Position numbers and translations under genes: made by a program. Below the pieces are notes generated by a model, which saw nothing but the letters and a program-made list of their open reading frames with translations, did not search any database and was not told where the DNA came from. From Bacillota bacterium (GTDB lineage: Bacteria > Bacillota > Clostridia > Monoglobales > Firm-18): a stretch of DNA of 64,000 bases. The stretch lies in the NCBI GenBank assembly GCA_022706765.1, contig JAKJBX010000006.1, positions 41,616 through 105,615 on the forward strand, given 5' to 3'. Below are positions 1 to 7,557 of this stretch, in pieces (the stretch's first letter is position 1; every line of letters starts with the position of its first letter).

Positions 1-609
1 GACGCGCGCTGCGCCATCGCCGAACATATCCGCAGCGAGGACTTCGCCGTCCCTGCCGGTGGCTGCTAGAAAACTATCGGTCATACCGGGTTCATCGCCC
101 CCGGACACCACAACGGCGCCTGCGCCGTCGCCGAAAAGCACGCAGGTGTTGCGGTCGGTATAGTCGGTGATGCGTGAGAGCGCCTCCGACGCGACGATCA
201 GTATACGCTTTGCCTTGCCTGTTTTGATGTAACAGTCGGCAACGTCGAGCGCATAGCAAAACCCGCTGCACGCAGCGTTGACGTCAAAGCAAAAGGCGTT
301 GTCCGCCCCGATTTCCTTTTGTACAAGGCAGGAAAGCGAGGGGGTAAAATAGTCGGGCGTAATGGTCGTTGCAATAATCAGATCTATATCCTGCGGCGAA
401 ACCTGCGCATCTTCAAGCGCTTTTAACGCAGCCGATGTCGCCATTTCATACGTCGCCGTCTCCTTGGCGAGCCGCCGTTCTTTGATGCCCGTCCTGTCAG
501 TAATCCACTCATCCGAGGTATCCACCATATGTTCAAGCGCGTCATTGGTCAGTACATAAGGGGGCAGAAAGCTGCCGGTTCCTTTAATTTGTAAATAAAT
601 TGTCGTCAC
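1..609 (-). CDS. fabH: 3-oxoacyl-ACP synthase III (KAS III), C-terminus cut by window edge
   Basis: This enzyme condenses acetyl-CoA with malonyl-ACP and so starts type II fatty acid synthesis in the cytoplasm. About 203 N-terminal residues are visible. They include the KAS III opening (GTGSFLP), the DEWITDRTGI segment and, near residue 110, the catalytic cysteine in AACSG. The C-terminal half with the His and Asn of the triad lies outside the window. The GTG at 609 is the only conventional in-frame start before the conserved region, but the GAGGGG stretch almost touches it; an ATT at 600 has better spacing, so the start is uncertain. It is divergent from fabD-fabT, with a putative operator in the shared control region. 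Confidence 0.93.
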   Translation of the reverse strand, partial: MTTIYLQIKGTGSFLPPYVLTNDALEHMVDTSDEWITDRTGIKERRLAKETATYEMATSAALKALEDAQVSPQDIDLIIATTITPDYFTPSLSCLVQKEIGADNAFCFDVNAACSGFCYALDVADCYIKTGKAKRILIVASEALSRITDYTDRNTCVLFGDGAGAVVVSGGDEPGMTDSFLAATGRDGEVLAADMFGDGAARV

Positions 610-614
610 CCCTC

Positions 615-642
615 TTGAAAATTTATTAAAACATGGTATAAT
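615..642 (+). promoter_or_regulatory. Promoter for fabD-fabT
   Basis: TTGAAA (615-620), a 16-bp spacer and TATAAT (637-642). It sits in the fabH/fabD divergent region and runs straight into the palindromic operator. Confidence 0.6.
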
Positions 643-656
643 TAGAATATCTAACT
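640..656. promoter_or_regulatory. Candidate FabT (MarR) operator
   Basis: A perfect inverted repeat TTAGA-ATA-TCTAA (642-654) overlaps and follows the fabD -10 box, between divergent fabH and fabD. MarR-family FabT proteins bind AT-rich palindromes of this size in fatty acid promoters. The MarR gene lies directly downstream of fabD, which makes it the obvious ligand-responsive regulator of this site. Confidence 0.5.
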
Positions 657-772
657 ATTTAACTTCCTAATTATATTACTATTTTAAACAGTTGTCAAGT
701 ATGAATCATGGCTTAAATCAGTCAGTTTTCGACAAGTATTTCCATCATATTTTGAAAGGGATGACGCGTGAA

Positions 773-1687
773 ATGGGCAAGAGATGTTTTTTGTTTGAGG
801 GACAGGGAGCGCAGGTTCAGGGAATGGGGCAAGAAATATACGGCGCCTTTAAAACCGCAAGGGACGTGTTTGATTTGGGCAGCGAGGCGACGGGTGTCAG
901 CCTGCAAAAGCTTTGTTTCGACACCCCGTCGGAGGAGCTTAGTCAGACAAAAAACGCACAGCTTGCGATTTTCACTGTTTCGATGTCAATTCTCAGCGTG
1001 CTTGCCGAAAATTGCATTGCGCCTGATATTGCCGCAGGGTTTTCCCTCGGCGAGTGCAGTGCGCTTTGTGCGGCGGGCGCCTATACGCTTGAAGAGGGTT
1101 TTCAAATCGTCCAGATGCGCGGACAGCTGATGCAGGCGTGCGCCGAGGCAAATCATGGCGCAATGTATGCGGTGATCGGGCTGGATGATGCGGCAGTTGA
1201 GAATATCTGCAAAGACGCCGGGGGATATGTGATTGCCGCGAACTACAACTGCCCGTCCCAGCTGGTGATTGCGGGGGACGAGGCGAGCGCGGAGAAGGCG
1301 GCGCAAAAATGCTTAGAAAGCGGTGCGGCAAAGGCGGTGCGGCTTGCGGTAAGCGGTGCGTTCCACACGGCGCATATGGCTGCTGCCGCGGAGGAATTCA
1401 AGACCTTTTTAAAGGGCTTTGATTTCAAAGCGCCGTCCGTGAAGGTGTTCTCAAACGCAAGCGGAAAAGAACAGACCGATTTTTCCGACCTGCCCGAATA
1501 CCTGTCGAAGCACATTGTCAGCCCCGTCCGCTGGAAAGACGGAATTTCCGCCATCGCTGCGGAGGGGGACGTGACTTTTTATGAGATCGGCTGCGGCAAG
1601 ACCCTGACCGGGTTTAACCGGAAGATAGACCGTGCCCTGACGACCATCAGCCTGTCGTCGGCTAAAAGCATAACGGAGGTGGTATAG
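773..1687 (+). CDS. fabD: Malonyl-CoA:ACP transacylase
   Basis: Transfers malonyl from CoA to acyl carrier protein, giving the extender unit for fatty acid synthesis. The start is the ATG at 773, giving 304 residues, close to the usual ~310. The in-frame ATGs at 692 and 761 add residues absent from the family, and the GAAAGGG at 752-760 serves the 773 start better. Visible motifs are GQGAQ (10-14), the nucleophile elbow GFSLGE with Ser91, Arg116, and the catalytic His198 in FHTAHM. Its stop overlaps the GTG of the MarR gene (TAGTG), so the two are translationally coupled. The rest of the fab genes are not in this window. Confidence 0.95.
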   Translation: MGKRCFLFEGQGAQVQGMGQEIYGAFKTARDVFDLGSEATGVSLQKLCFDTPSEELSQTKNAQLAIFTVSMSILSVLAENCIAPDIAAGFSLGECSALCAAGAYTLEEGFQIVQMRGQLMQACAEANHGAMYAVIGLDDAAVENICKDAGGYVIAANYNCPSQLVIAGDEASAEKAAQKCLESGAAKAVRLAVSGAFHTAHMAAAAEEFKTFLKGFDFKAPSVKVFSNASGKEQTDFSDLPEYLSKHIVSPVRWKDGISAIAAEGDVTFYEIGCGKTLTGFNRKIDRALTTISLSSAKSITEVV

Positions 1688-2142
1688 TGACGGAATTCAA
1701 AGAAAATATCAATTATTTTCTTGTGGAAATTTTCAACAATATTTTGGCTTTTGAGCAAAGATGCTTAAACCGGTTCGGCGGAAACTTCACGATCAACGAC
1801 GTCCACATCATCGAGCAGATCGGGCTTGACGGCAAGCGCAAAATGACCGACATCGCCGAGGCGATGGGCGTCCGTTTGGCGTCAATGACCAGTGCGGCGG
1901 ACCGGCTTGAACGCAAGGGCTGTATCGTCCGTGAACGCTCGGCTGTCGACCGCAGGATCGTGTTGATGTCGCTTACCCAATACGGCAGGGTGACCTTTAA
2001 GCTGCACAAGCGTTTTCATGACCGCATGGCAAACAAGGTGATCGAAGCGTTTACCGACGAGGAGCTGCGTGTCCTGTCGCCGGCGCTTGCCAGCCTGAAC
2101 GAGTTTTTCAAAAAGGCCGACCCGAGCATGATTTCCGTTTGA
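1687..2142 (+). CDS. fabT: MarR-family transcriptional regulator, FabT-like
   Basis: A 151-residue winged-helix repressor. The fold is read from an N-terminal dimerisation helix (NYFLVEIFNNIL), the recognition segment MTDIAEAMGVRLASMTSA (about 55-72) and the wing RERSAVDRRIVLMSLT. The overall pattern (INYFLVEIFNNIL... HxIExIG... RRIVxxSLT... LHKRFH) resembles FabT of lactic acid bacteria, which represses fatty acid genes with acyl-ACP as co-repressor. It starts at a GTG inside the fabD stop codon, with GGAGG upstream. Its neighbours and the palindrome at 640-656 support a role in autoregulating fabH/fabD. FabT is inferred from similarity and context; another MarR subtype is possible. Confidence 0.85.
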   Translation: MTEFKENINYFLVEIFNNILAFEQRCLNRFGGNFTINDVHIIEQIGLDGKRKMTDIAEAMGVRLASMTSAADRLERKGCIVRERSAVDRRIVLMSLTQYGRVTFKLHKRFHDRMANKVIEAFTDEELRVLSPALASLNEFFKKADPSMISV

Positions 2143-2164
2143 AAAAGCGTCTTACGACGCTTTT
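2143..2164 (+). terminator. Terminator hairpin after fabT
   Basis: A 9-bp perfect stem (AAAAGCGTC / GACGCTTTT) with a TTAC loop begins right at the fabT stop codon. The T-run is short, so termination may be partial. Confidence 0.6.
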
Positions 2165-2180
2165 CGGTGCGCTGACATGA

Positions 2181-2249
2181 CCCTTTGCCAAGGAATCAAT
2201 TAAATGTTTTTTCAAGGCAGGAAACGGAAGTTTCCTGCCTTATAAAAAA
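2181..2249. repeat. Dispersed motif plus palindrome, copy 1
   Basis: Contains the conserved core CCCTTTGCCAAGGAAT (2181-2196, continuing to 2206) followed immediately by an inverted repeat with 12-bp perfect arms 2214-2225 / 2230-2241, extended by a T6/A6 pair to 2207-2249. The same core abuts other, sequence-unrelated palindromes at 13266, 46199 and 55485. Confidence 0.7.
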
Positions 2250-2253
2250 TGCT

Positions 2254-2281
2254 TGCATAATTTTTCTAACTATGATAGAAT
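2254..2281 (+). promoter_or_regulatory. Promoter with FabT-like half-sites
   Basis: TTGCAT (2254-2259), a 17-bp spacer and TAGAAT (2276-2281). The spacer and -10 form TTCTA-N7-TAGAA and contain TCTAACTAT and TAGAATATC, the two half-sites also found in the fabD operator at 640-660. The first possible gene downstream is the small zinc-finger-like ORF at 2887. Confidence 0.45.
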
Positions 2282-2306
2282 ATCCTTAACGGAAACATGG
2301 ACAAAT

Positions 2307-2394
2307 AAAAAAGTGGCAGGACAATGTGACGCTAACACATTGCCCCTGCAATACGGGTGACTGACCACCTATACGCAACCGGATTACCGGCACC
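2307..2394 (-). ncRNA. Putative 88-nt small RNA, copy A
   Basis: A complete stand-alone transcription unit. The promoter (TTGAAA 2429-2424, 17 bp, TATAAT 2406-2401) is followed by about 88 nt and an intrinsic terminator (arms 2336-2349 / 2316-2328, then six U at 2312-2307). The RNA contains a CCGG-TAAT-CCGG hairpin, a GGTG/CACC hairpin with the loop changed relative to copy B, and the terminator stem. It is nearly identical to 9121-9209 over promoter, hairpins and terminator. No known RNA family was recognised. Confidence 0.65.
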
Positions 2395-2400
2395 GTGTTT

Positions 2401-2429
2401 ATTATAACACATTTTCCCTTCCATTTCAA
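2401..2429 (-). promoter_or_regulatory. Promoter of sRNA copy A
   Basis: TTGAAA, a 17-bp spacer and TATAAT, read on the minus strand. The spacer sequence GGGAAAATGTGT is shared with the copy at 9086-9114. Confidence 0.7.
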
Positions 2430-2533
2430 GGGGGAGATGCACGGGATTTGGTATTTCAGACAAACGCAAAGCGTGTAGGCAATTGCCGTAAGGGGCAAAA
2501 CCTGCATGCTTTTTTATGTAAGCCCGAGGTATC

Positions 2534-2585
2534 CGAACCCGCATAGGTTTTGGGCGGCGGATTTGTGCCCATGCGACGCAAAATC
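2534..2585 (-). repeat. Dispersed CCGCCGCCCAAAACCTATGCG-type block
   Basis: On the minus strand this reads GGGCACAAATCCGCC followed by GCCCAAAACCTATGCG and GTTCG. A close relative lies at 24050-24110, upstream of ksgA, where it adjoins a perfect GGATTTTGTGCC inverted repeat. Confidence 0.6.
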
Positions 2586-2886
2586 CCTTGGCAATACCAA
2601 AGTATTACCTGTGTGATTTTGCTTGCCTGAACAAAAATCCGCTCATCCAAAACTGCGAAGCACCCCCGCTGTTGGAAATTTTGATGGATTTTGCGGCGAA
2701 GGAGGACGGTTGGCTGACGCCAATCGACGACGACAACAAAGAAAGACGCAAAATTAACACAGCGGGGGCTGTGTGTGTTCGGATACCTCGGGCTCTGGAA
2801 GTGTTTCCGGTAAACCGGGGCCTGGCGCCCGCTGCTTACGGCGGGCGTCGCGACCACGGAATTACTGGAAGCATGAGGTGGGACAA

Positions 2887-3099
2887 ATGCAACTATTTTC
2901 GGGCTTATTTCCGAAGTCGGTCGTTGTGGCTGAGCCGGGGGAGTGCAAGTGCGTAAACTGCAAAGGTGTAATCAAAGCGGACGCCGCCTATCTGCTCTTT
3001 ACAGACGAAAGCCTGCACAGGTATTGCCTGACGGACTATCTGCAAAAGATGGACCTATTAAAGGTGGTCATCAGGCAGCACGGGCAATTTAACCTTTAA
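2887..3099 (+). CDS. Small zinc-finger-like protein of unknown function
   Basis: A 70-residue protein. ATG 2887 is chosen because GAGGTGG lies just upstream; the longer frame from 2773 runs through repeat sequence. The core is CKCVNCKGVIKADAAYLLF followed by ESLHRYC, so Cys22-x2-Cys25 is paired with His44-x2-Cys47, the ligand spacing of a small treble-clef or LIM-like zinc site. The family was not recognised. It sits alone between two sets of dispersed repeats, possibly driven from the promoter at 2254-2281. Function unknown; a DNA-, RNA- or protein-binding adaptor is only a guess. Confidence 0.6.
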   Translation: MQLFSGLFPKSVVVAEPGECKCVNCKGVIKADAAYLLFTDESLHRYCLTDYLQKMDLLKVVIRQHGQFNL

Positions 3100-3175
3100 A
3101 AAGCGTTCGAGTGCGTATGCGCTTTCTCGAACGCACCCGTTCGCCGTGTGAGCAAAAGCGCAGGCGGATTCATTA
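3097..3175 (-). repeat. Dispersed 104-bp-family repeat, diverged copy
   Basis: The minus strand reads GAATCCGCCTGCGC, then a GCGTTCGAG / CTCGAACGC hairpin (3103-3134) and a T-run. This is the unit found in tandem at 15355-15790. Its hairpin could also terminate the 2887 gene. Confidence 0.6.
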
Positions 3176-3206
3176 TTTCCTAAATTTATAAGGGGCAAAT
3201 AAGCGT

Positions 3207-3240
3207 AAAGGGCGCCTTTCGGCACCCTTTGATTTTTTTC
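3207..3240 (+). terminator. Intrinsic terminator
   Basis: The stem AAAGGGCGCC-TTTC-GGCACCCTTT has one mismatch and is followed by GATTTTTTT. It faces transcription from the 2887 gene. Confidence 0.7.
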
Positions 3241-3248
3241 AACTTATG

Positions 3249-3365
3249 GGAAATTACGCAAAACCGGCGTAATTTCCGTGCTCCGGCGAAATGAATTCGC
3301 CTGCGCTTACCCCCGCGGGGCGAGAAGATGCGTTTCGGAAAGCGCTGCGCACCGAAACGCTTTGT
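3249..3365 (+). repeat. Dispersed repeat with two hairpins (104-bp family)
   Basis: GGAAATTACGC / GCGTAATTTCC arms (3249-3274) are followed by CTCCGGCGAAATGAATTCGCC and a GCGTTTCGG / CCGAAACGC hairpin. The first part matches 45783-45853 (inverted); the second matches the tandem units at 15355-15790. Confidence 0.65.
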
Positions 3366-3374
3366 TTAGGCTTC

Positions 3375-5042
3375 CTATATTTCCATAATAACGGGCAATA
3401 TCATCGGCTTGCGCTTGGTCTTCTCATACAAAAAGTCACTCAGATCGTTTTTGACATGGCTCTTTAAGGTGTTCCAGTCGCCGAGGTTTTTTGCACGGCA
3501 ACTGTCCAGAGAGTTTTTGGCGCACGCCTTGATTTCTTCAATCAAGTCCTCGCTCTCACGCATGTATACAAAGCCCCGCGAGATGACGTCCGGTCCCGAC
3601 ACGATGTCCTTGTTATCCGAGCTGATGGTGACAACGACGACGATGATGCCGTCCTCGGCAAGGTGCTTTCTGTCCCTAAGCACGATGTTGCCGACGTCGC
3701 CGACGCCAAGCCCGTCGACCAATACCTTGCCCGACGGCACGACGCCGTTGATCCTTGCGCCGTCCTCATTGATTTCAAGCACTTGTCCGATATTCATGAT
3801 ATGGATATTGCGCTTGTTGACCCCCATCTTACTGCCAAGCGCCGCATGGCGCATCAGGTGGCGGTATTCGCCATGGGCGGGTACGAAGTATTTTGGCTTG
3901 ACCAGCCCGAGGATAAGCTTTAACTCCTCTTTGCAGGCGTGCCCCGACACATGTATGTCGGCAAGCGACTCATATATGACCTCGCAGCCCTTCCTGAATA
4001 GCTCGTTGACGACCCTGAACACCGACTTTTCGTTACCCGGGATAGGCGTCGCCGAAATCAGGACGGTATCGCCCACACCAAGGCTGATTTTCTTATGATC
4101 GGAAAACGCCATTCGGGTCAGTGCGCTCATAGTTTCGCCCTGGCTGCCCGTCGTGATGACCACCAGCTTTTCGGGCGCATGCTTCGGGATCTCGTCAATG
4201 TCGATGATGATCCCTTTCGGCACCTTCATATATCCATGCTCGATCGCCACGGATATGACGTTGATCATGCTCCTGCCCGAGATGGCGATCTTTCTGCCAT
4301 ACTGGTGGGCGCAGTTGATGATCTGCTGGACCCTGTGGACGTTGGACGCAAAGGTCGCAACGATGATGCGCTTGTGCTCGTTCGCCCTGAAAATGTCGTC
4401 AAATGCCGCGCTGACCGTGCTTTCGCTCATCGTATATCCCGGGCGTTCAGCGTTTGTGCTGTCCGACATCAAAAGTAGTACGCCCTGCTTTCCGATCTCT
4501 CCGATCCTGGCAAGGTCTATCATGCTGCCGTCAATCGGGGTCGCGTCAATTTTAAAGTCACCTGTATGGAAAATCACGCCGACCGGCGTTGTGATCGCCA
4601 TGCAGCAGACATCCGGGATGCTGTGGTTGCTTCGGATGAATTCGATTTTAAATTCGCCGAGCTTAATGGTGTCGCCGTGGGCGACCGTTTTTAGTTTGAC
4701 CTTGCTTGCAAGTCCATGCTCCTTGAGCTTGTTCGTCACAAGCGCAAGCGTGAACCGTGTGCCGTAAACGGGGCAGTCAATGTCCCGCATCACATAAGGC
4801 AATGCCCCGATGTGATCCTCGTGCCCGTGCGTGAGCAGGATACCCCTGATTTTCTCCTTGTTTTTCACAAGGTAGGTAATGTCAGGGATAACCAGGTCAA
4901 CGCCGAGCATTTCGTCATCGGGAAATGCCAGCCCGCAGTCAAGGATAAGGATGTCGTTTCCGTACTCAAAAACCGTGAGGTTTTTGCCTATTTCACCCAT
5001 TCCTCCAAGCGGAATAACCTTTAATTTTTGTTTTTTTACCAC
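3375..5042 (-). CDS. rnj: Ribonuclease J
   Basis: A metallo-beta-lactamase RNase with 5'-3' exonuclease and endonuclease activity, central to mRNA turnover and rRNA maturation in Gram-positive bacteria. It is 555 residues, the normal length. The zinc-binding motif HGHEDH (72-77) and the beta-CASP insert are present, with conserved GSQGE and SGHA. The start is the GTG at 5042, with GGAGG seven bases upstream. A single gene with its own leader; no second RNase J is visible in the window. Confidence 0.96.
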   Translation of the reverse strand: MVKKQKLKVIPLGGMGEIGKNLTVFEYGNDILILDCGLAFPDDEMLGVDLVIPDITYLVKNKEKIRGILLTHGHEDHIGALPYVMRDIDCPVYGTRFTLALVTNKLKEHGLASKVKLKTVAHGDTIKLGEFKIEFIRSNHSIPDVCCMAITTPVGVIFHTGDFKIDATPIDGSMIDLARIGEIGKQGVLLLMSDSTNAERPGYTMSESTVSAAFDDIFRANEHKRIIVATFASNVHRVQQIINCAHQYGRKIAISGRSMINVISVAIEHGYMKVPKGIIIDIDEIPKHAPEKLVVITTGSQGETMSALTRMAFSDHKKISLGVGDTVLISATPIPGNEKSVFRVVNELFRKGCEVIYESLADIHVSGHACKEELKLILGLVKPKYFVPAHGEYRHLMRHAALGSKMGVNKRNIHIMNIGQVLEINEDGARINGVVPSGKVLVDGLGVGDVGNIVLRDRKHLAEDGIIVVVVTISSDNKDIVSGPDVISRGFVYMRESEDLIEEIKACAKNSLDSCRAKNLGDWNTLKSHVKNDLSDFLYEKTKRKPMILPVIMEI

Positions 5043-5071
5043 TTCTGATCCTCCATGCTTTCGTTATATTT

Positions 5072-5093
5072 AATTGTCCGGACAGTTACAATT
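5072..5093. promoter_or_regulatory. Palindromes in the rnj leader
   Basis: An AATTGT-N10-ACAATT inverted repeat encloses the 10-bp palindrome TGTCCGGACA just upstream of the rnj ribosome binding site. It could be an operator or an mRNA hairpin; no binding protein is implied by the sequence. Confidence 0.3.
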
Positions 5094-5133
5094 AGATATA
5101 GTATACCACGTTAAGGCAAAAAAAGCAAACAAT

Positions 5134-7494
5134 TTATTCTGATTCTTTGGCGATGTCCGCCACCTTCTCAATATACATATTGCAAAGCTCGTCTGCGTAC
5201 TCCTCGCTGACGCCCTCGGAAATGACCCTGCACACGGGCTTTTCGGTGTGGAGGATGATCAGCACCCAGCCGTTGTCGTTGATGATTTTGACGCCCTCTT
5301 CAAGCTCGACCCTGCCGCCCTGCCACTGCTTCGACGCTGAGTCGGCGATCGAGCGGATGACCATGCCCTTTTTACCGATGTCACACCGCACCTCACGCTC
5401 GACAATGTGTATTTCGGGGATCTCGTCAGCCAAATCGCAAAGCCTGAGGTGACTGTCGCTCAAGTATGCACATATTTTTGCCAGCGCATAGATCGCATCA
5501 AACATCAGACGGCACTGAACTGGGTTGCTTTTTAACATACATTCCATCATCTGCGACTTCTGCGTTTTGCAGCGCACCGTACGGGCGCCGTTGTTTTGTG
5601 CGATTTGTTCAAGCGTGCTTGCCGCACTGGTCGGAATGGCGAGCGTCCGGCTGCCCGTCCTGACGGCGACGAGCGCTGCCAGCGCCGCATACCTTTCGCC
5701 CGAAATCAGCCTGCCCAGCTCGTCAGACAGCACAAGACGCTCGGCTTCGTCGTCGACGATCGCCGTGATGATGCCCTTCCGGTCAGTATGCGAAACGGTC
5801 GCGCCAAGCTCCGACAGGATCTGCGCCGCCTCCTCCTTCCCCTCGATATTGACCGGGATATTGATGCTGCCGCCCATCTCGTTCATGATTTCACGCAGGT
5901 AATAGTAGCGGTAGTCGTAGAGGGTCGTCACCTCCGTGATCTCGTTCGGCTCGCAGCGCACAAAGTCCTCCCGCATAAACAGCGTCTCTATCTTGCGCTC
6001 GGCGTCACGGCTGATGTCGCCGCCCTGCTTGCCCATAAAGGTGATGACAAGGTGCAGCTCGCTGCCGGTGCGGGCAAGGGAAATATGCACGCCGCCGCCA
6101 AGCCCGTAGAACGGAATGGCACGCCGTGACACGGGCAGCGCAACCGAGCCAAAGTCATATACCTTTGCCCCTGAGGACAGCATCCCCGCAATGAACGCAT
6201 TTTTTAACATATCCACCGCTCCGCCGCCGACGCCGCTGATCGACAGCTTCGCGCGCATATTCGCCGCGCCGAATGCCGCTCCGAGGCGTGTGGCAAACTC
6301 GGGTGTCACATCCACGTTGACCTCGCCGATGATGCCACTTTCTCCAAAGAGCCGCCTGCCGAAATTGTCCCCCCAAACAAGGTTGTCGCTGACGACCGTC
6401 TCGTTTGATATATGCTTTTGGGGCCAGATTTTGATGTTGTTTTTAATCTCGCACATATCGCCGATGTGCGTCTTTTCACCGATGACGGCGTTTTCAAGCA
6501 CCATGGTATGTGCGCCGATATGCACGTTCTCGCCGATGGTGCCGCCCCTGATCTGCGTGGCTTTGCCGACCGTAGTGTTGCGCTGTATCACCGTCTGCTT
6601 GACGCTCACGCCCTCCGACAGCCTGCAATCGCTGCCGATGACCGAATAAGGAAAAAGCTTCACGCCGCCGCGCAAAACCGCTCCCCTGCCGATGTAGCAC
6701 GGAGGCGTCACCTGACAGCCGCTTTCGATAACCGCGCCGTCCTGCATATAAACGCCGCCGTTTTCGGTGCAGTCCAGTGAAATAGCGACCTTCTTGTCCA
6801 AAATGTCAAAGTGACATTTGCGGTACGCCGTCAGGTCGCCGATGTCGCACCAATATCCCTTGGCAAGATAGCCGTACATCGCCGCGCCGCCGCTCAGCAT
6901 CTTGGGGAACAAATCCTTGCCGAAGTCGTACGGTTCACCCTGCGGGATGCGCTCTAACACCGACGGATTCAAAATATAAATACCCGTGTTGGCGGTATCC
7001 GAAAACACCTCGCTCCAACTCGGCTTTTCCAAAAAGCGTGCGATGGCGCCGTCCTCGTTCGTGACGACAATGCCGTATTCCAACGGGTTTTCGACACCGG
7101 TGAGCAGGATGGTCGCCTCCGCATCCTTGGCGTGGTGAAAGTCCACCGCCGCACGGATGTCAATGTCCGTCAGGCAATCGCCGCTGATGATGACAAACGG
7201 CTCGTCCAAAAATGCCGCAGCGTTTTTGACGCTGCCAGCCGTTCCGAGAGGCGACTCCTCTGTAAAGTAATGCAGCTTTACACCATACTCGCTGCCGTCT
7301 CCGAAGTAATCCGTGATAATATGCGGCATATACATCAGCGTCACTGCAATGTCCGTGATGCCTGCGTTTTTCATCAGTTCGATAATGTACGCCATGACCG
7401 GCTTGCCCATAATATCAATCATCGGCTTCGGTTTTCCGCAGGTCAGCGGGCGCAGGCGCGTACCCTCGCCGCCCGCCATAATCAGGCCTTTCAC
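5134..7494 (-). CDS. Sugar-1-phosphate nucleotidyltransferase fused to a phosphomannomutase-like domain
   Basis: A 786-residue fusion. Residues 1-235 form a GT-A nucleotidyltransferase (GGEGTRLRPLT, GKPKPM), the type that makes GDP-mannose or dTDP/UDP-sugars. Residues ~240-370 are left-handed beta-helix hexapeptide repeats. The remainder is phosphohexomutase-like. The mutase active loop that is normally TASHNP reads ISLARTGSE here, so the phosphoserine site looks lost and the domain may be non-catalytic. GTG 7494 is used because AAGGGGG lies seven bases upstream; that Shine-Dalgarno is buried in the hairpin at 7500-7551. It lies downstream of mreB on the same strand, suggesting cell-wall or surface-polysaccharide precursor supply. 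Confidence 0.88.
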   Translation of the reverse strand: MKGLIMAGGEGTRLRPLTCGKPKPMIDIMGKPVMAYIIELMKNAGITDIAVTLMYMPHIITDYFGDGSEYGVKLHYFTEESPLGTAGSVKNAAAFLDEPFVIISGDCLTDIDIRAAVDFHHAKDAEATILLTGVENPLEYGIVVTNEDGAIARFLEKPSWSEVFSDTANTGIYILNPSVLERIPQGEPYDFGKDLFPKMLSGGAAMYGYLAKGYWCDIGDLTAYRKCHFDILDKKVAISLDCTENGGVYMQDGAVIESGCQVTPPCYIGRGAVLRGGVKLFPYSVIGSDCRLSEGVSVKQTVIQRNTTVGKATQIRGGTIGENVHIGAHTMVLENAVIGEKTHIGDMCEIKNNIKIWPQKHISNETVVSDNLVWGDNFGRRLFGESGIIGEVNVDVTPEFATRLGAAFGAANMRAKLSISGVGGGAVDMLKNAFIAGMLSSGAKVYDFGSVALPVSRRAIPFYGLGGGVHISLARTGSELHLVITFMGKQGGDISRDAERKIETLFMREDFVRCEPNEITEVTTLYDYRYYYLREIMNEMGGSINIPVNIEGKEEAAQILSELGATVSHTDRKGIITAIVDDEAERLVLSDELGRLISGERYAALAALVAVRTGSRTLAIPTSAASTLEQIAQNNGARTVRCKTQKSQMMECMLKSNPVQCRLMFDAIYALAKICAYLSDSHLRLCDLADEIPEIHIVEREVRCDIGKKGMVIRSIADSASKQWQGGRVELEEGVKIINDNGWVLIILHTEKPVCRVISEGVSEEYADELCNMYIEKVADIAKESE

Positions 7495-7499
7495 ATAAA

Positions 7500-7551
7500 A
7501 ACCCCCTTGTCGTATTGATAATACTATTATTATCAACATAACAAGGGGGTT
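7500..7551 (-). promoter_or_regulatory. Hairpin sequestering the ribosome binding site of the 7494 gene
   Basis: On the minus strand ACCCCCTTGT (7550-7541) pairs with ACAAGGGGGT (7510-7501), and inside it TTGATAATA pairs with TATTATCAA around an ATAG loop. The pairing covers the GGGGG Shine-Dalgarno of the nucleotidyltransferase fusion. This is the geometry of a translational switch (thermosensor, ligand- or protein-controlled). No known riboswitch aptamer is recognised. Confidence 0.5.
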
Positions 7552-7557
7552 ATATTC

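Larger units (their letters stand above)
2287..2885 (-). repeat. Inverted repeat locus, copy A (carries sRNA gene)
   Basis: The segments 2287-2515 and 2798-2885 match, in inverted orientation and the same order, the segments 9001-9228 and 8907-8992. Copy A has about 280 bp between the two homologous blocks; this holds the GCCGCCCAAAACCTATGCG block (2534-2585) and an imperfect hairpin with CCCCCGCTGT arms (2656-2775). The short ORFs across it look like chance openings, since their frames are not conserved between copies. Confidence 0.75.

Noticed and set aside
362..559. 65-residue plus-strand ORF at the window start
   Set aside because: It is antisense to fabH, whose motifs are unmistakable on the other strand.
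2286..2857. Several minus-strand ORFs of 70-133 residues over the repeat locus
   Set aside because: They cross the sRNA promoter and terminator, and the frame is not kept in the homologous copy at 8907-9228.
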